Origin: DYTO01 sp040757795
Lineage (GTDB): Archaea > Hadarchaeota > Hadarchaeia > Hadarchaeales > Hadarchaeaceae
Direction of reading: 5' to 3'
Length of the DNA stretch: 23,506 nucleotides
Assembly (NCBI GenBank): GCA_040757795.1
Contig: JBFLWG010000014.1
Coordinates: forward strand, 1 to 23,506
Shown here piece by piece: positions 22,060-23,506 of the stretch. The position numbers and the translations under genes were made by a program. Under the pieces are notes generated by a model that had not been told where the DNA came from, made no database searches, and saw only the letters and a program-made list of their open reading frames with translations. How positions within the stretch are numbered: position 1 is the first letter of the stretch; each line of letters starts with the position of its first letter.

Positions 22060-22905
22060 ATGAACGCCGAATATTTTTTCATCACCTGCAAGTCTGTCCT
22101 CTCCCAGAGCAAGTTGCCGGGTCTGAAGTACTCTCTCAACCCTTACAGGGGCTGCGAGCACGGCTGCATCTACTGCTATGTCCCGTCTCTGATGAGAGAC
22201 AAGGAACTGACGGAGACCTGGGGGAAGTCGGTATGGCGAAAGCTGAACCTGGTGGATGTGCTGGCGAAGGAGGTAAAGAAAAAACCAAGGGGCATCGTCG
22301 GCGTCAGCACGGTCTGCGACCCGTACCAGCCGATAGAGGCGGACGACAAGCTGACGCGCAGGTGCATCCAGATTCTTGCTGACAACGGTTTCCACGTCTC
22401 CATTCACACAAAGTCTAGCCTGGTGCTGAGAGACGCCGACATCATAGCGCCTGAAAAATTCGATGTCGGGACGACAATAACCACGATGGATCGCGGGCTG
22501 GCCGCGCTCCTGGAACCCGGGGCTGCCACCCCTGCAGCCCGCGCCAAGGTGCTCGAGGAGTTCTCCGCCCGGGGGGTCGAGACCTGGCTTTTCCTGGGGC
22601 CGATAATCCCTTTCGTAAACGACAGCGAAGATAGTCTTAAGCAGGTGATAGAGGTCGCTGCCCGGACGAAGAGCAAGCTCATCTACGACAAGTTCAATGT
22701 CAACAAGTGGGCGCTTGAGCAGCTGAAGAACGCGTTCGAGACGGAGAGGTCCGACCTAGTCGGGCAGCTGCCGTGCCTCGTCAGGGACAGCTCGGAGCTG
22801 TGGCAATCGACAGTAGCAAAAATAAATGAGATCTGCAGGGACCTGCGGGTGAACAGCGAGGCGGCCTTCCCGACATGGCCGGACAGGGCTACCGAGGCGT
22901 GCTGA
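22060..22905 (+). CDS. SplB-like radical SAM protein (COG1533)
   Basis: This 281-residue radical SAM protein is related to spore photoproduct lyase. The cluster motif RGCEHGCIYCY supplies Cys32, Cys36 and Cys39 and is preceded by SLNPYRG, typical of the COG1533 group. STVCDPYQPIE and LTRRCIQILADNGFHVSIHTKS follow, then TWLFLGPIIPFVND on a later barrel strand. The true lyase repairs thymine spore photoproduct; archaeal relatives have no proven substrate. The gene sits two bases after nre with an embedded ribosome site, so the two are most likely co-translated. That suggests a nucleic-acid repair role, which is inference. The ATG at 22060 fits the family start. Confidence 0.88.
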   Translation: MNAEYFFITCKSVLSQSKLPGLKYSLNPYRGCEHGCIYCYVPSLMRDKELTETWGKSVWRKLNLVDVLAKEVKKKPRGIVGVSTVCDPYQPIEADDKLTRRCIQILADNGFHVSIHTKSSLVLRDADIIAPEKFDVGTTITTMDRGLAALLEPGAATPAARAKVLEEFSARGVETWLFLGPIIPFVNDSEDSLKQVIEVAARTKSKLIYDKFNVNKWALEQLKNAFETERSDLVGQLPCLVRDSSELWQSTVAKINEICRDLRVNSEAAFPTWPDRATEAC

Positions 22906-22975
22906 GCTAGAAGGTAAGTGACCACGGCTTTGCCCAAAGTGGAGCCGCCGGAGAGATACCGATTATCGTTTAGAT

Positions 22976-23506
22976 TTATCGTTTCATTGGCTTTTCCGAA
23001 ACAAAAATTGCCACATCTGGAAATCCTTTAATCACGACAACCTTGGGTTCTTTAAATTTTCCTTGTTTTATGAGGTTTGTCCAATATTCCTCCGGACGCC
23101 ACACGAAGCCAAAAAAAAGCATCAGGGCGAAAAGTTTAGGTCCACGCAATATTTCAAGTGCCACAAATTTTCCGCCAGGTTTCAGTACGCGATAAATCTC
23201 TTGCATCGCTTTTTGCTGACCTTTAAGTCCGTGGATTTCGTGTAAAACTGAACTCGCGTTGACAACATCAAATGTGTTGTTCTTGAATGGCGTGCTCAAG
23301 ATATTGCCGTGCTTCAACTCAACCCTTTCCGCAACTCCTTCAATCTTTGCGTTCCTCCGTGCAGGTTCGGGCGAAGCGCCGCTCACGCCCTTGAAGATGT
23401 CTATGCCCACAACTTTTCCCGTTGTAACCTGTTTCGCAAGGCTGATGGACGCCCTGCCCATCCCACACCCGACATCTAGAATTTTTTCGTTCCCTTCTAA
23501 CTCTAA
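22976..23506 (-). CDS. Class I SAM-dependent methyltransferase, partial
   Basis: This gene enters from the right edge, so the N-terminus is missing; 176 codons are visible. The frame is open through the edge and includes SAM motif I, EKILDVGCGMG, just before an internal Met at 23461 that should not be taken as the start. VVGIDIF is motif II, GNILSTPFKNNTFDVV covers the region with the adenine-contact residues, and YRVLKPGGKFV is the post-motif strand typical of UbiE/Methyltransf_11 proteins. A hydrophobic stretch KLFALMLFFGFVW near the C-terminal third may touch membranes. The gene is visibly more AT-rich than the nre-splB pair opposite. Substrate unknown. Confidence 0.88.
   Translation of the reverse strand, partial: LELEGNEKILDVGCGMGRASISLAKQVTTGKVVGIDIFKGVSGASPEPARRNAKIEGVAERVELKHGNILSTPFKNNTFDVVNASSVLHEIHGLKGQQKAMQEIYRVLKPGGKFVALEILRGPKLFALMLFFGFVWRPEEYWTNLIKQGKFKEPKVVVIKGFPDVAIFVSEKPMKR

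Noticed and set aside
21994..22905. Longer SplB-like frame starting at 21994
   Set aside because: The first 22 codons overlap nre in another frame; the ATG at 22060 has GGAG at proper spacing and fits the family start.
22963..22984. Short direct repeat TTATCGTTT near the methyltransferase stop
   Set aside because: Two nine-base copies in an AT-rich intergenic stretch are too short to support a mobile element or regulatory repeat.
1..23506. CRISPR arrays, insertion sequences, rRNA genes or prophage
   Set aside because: No regularly spaced repeats, transposase, integrase or rRNA sequence was seen on either strand.

Overview
The window looks like chromosomal DNA of an archaeon. The evidence is the set of archaeal information-processing proteins it encodes: a PCNA clamp, transcription factor S, RNA polymerase subunit L, exosome Csl4, proteasome-activating nucleotidase, archaeal Dph2, Nre repair protein, DUF99 and an archaeal/ER-type signal peptidase. 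Several starts also have TATA-like boxes about 26-34 bases upstream and little or no leader. The genome is compact: no gene-free stretch exceeds about 300 bases, genes in operons overlap by 1-25 bases, and four convergent pairs abut or overlap at their stops. The sequence alone does not fix the lineage; a euryarchaeal or DPANN-type organism is plausible.

Region 1 (1-6510) is a nucleotide-sugar and surface-polysaccharide region. It holds a partial GHMP sugar kinase, an Rmd-like reductase, a three-gene operon (ugd-galU-uxs) that on paper converts glucose-1-phosphate to UDP-xylose, a tRNA-Arg(UCU), a second SDR with a 4,6-dehydratase-type active site, and a GT4 glycosyltransferase. Region 2 (6636-9033) holds a phosphohexomutase (GlmM-like) facing an AmrS-type radical SAM enzyme. 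Region 3 (9079-12079) is a gatCAB operon for tRNA-dependent amidation, followed by an AT-richer CPBP membrane protease.

Region 4 (12944-18389, minus strand) is a long co-oriented array read as csl4, a small unknown gene, rpoL, DUF99, signal peptidase, Nudix, tfs, an OB-fold gene, pcn and pan. It links RNA processing, transcription, replication and proteolysis. dph2 lies just upstream of it with its own promoter. Region 5 (19501-22905, plus strand) holds a membrane-anchored GH5-like glycoside hydrolase whose frame is intact except for one TGA, then an nre-splB pair that looks like a DNA-repair unit. The right edge holds the 3' part of a class I methyltransferase.

The points most worth a second look are the single in-frame TGA with a hairpin just downstream in the GH5-like gene, the UDP-sugar dehydrogenase lacking its C-terminal domain, the tight nre-splB coupling, the off-register C-terminal HbYX motif of PAN, and the unidentified 74-residue protein between csl4 and rpoL.
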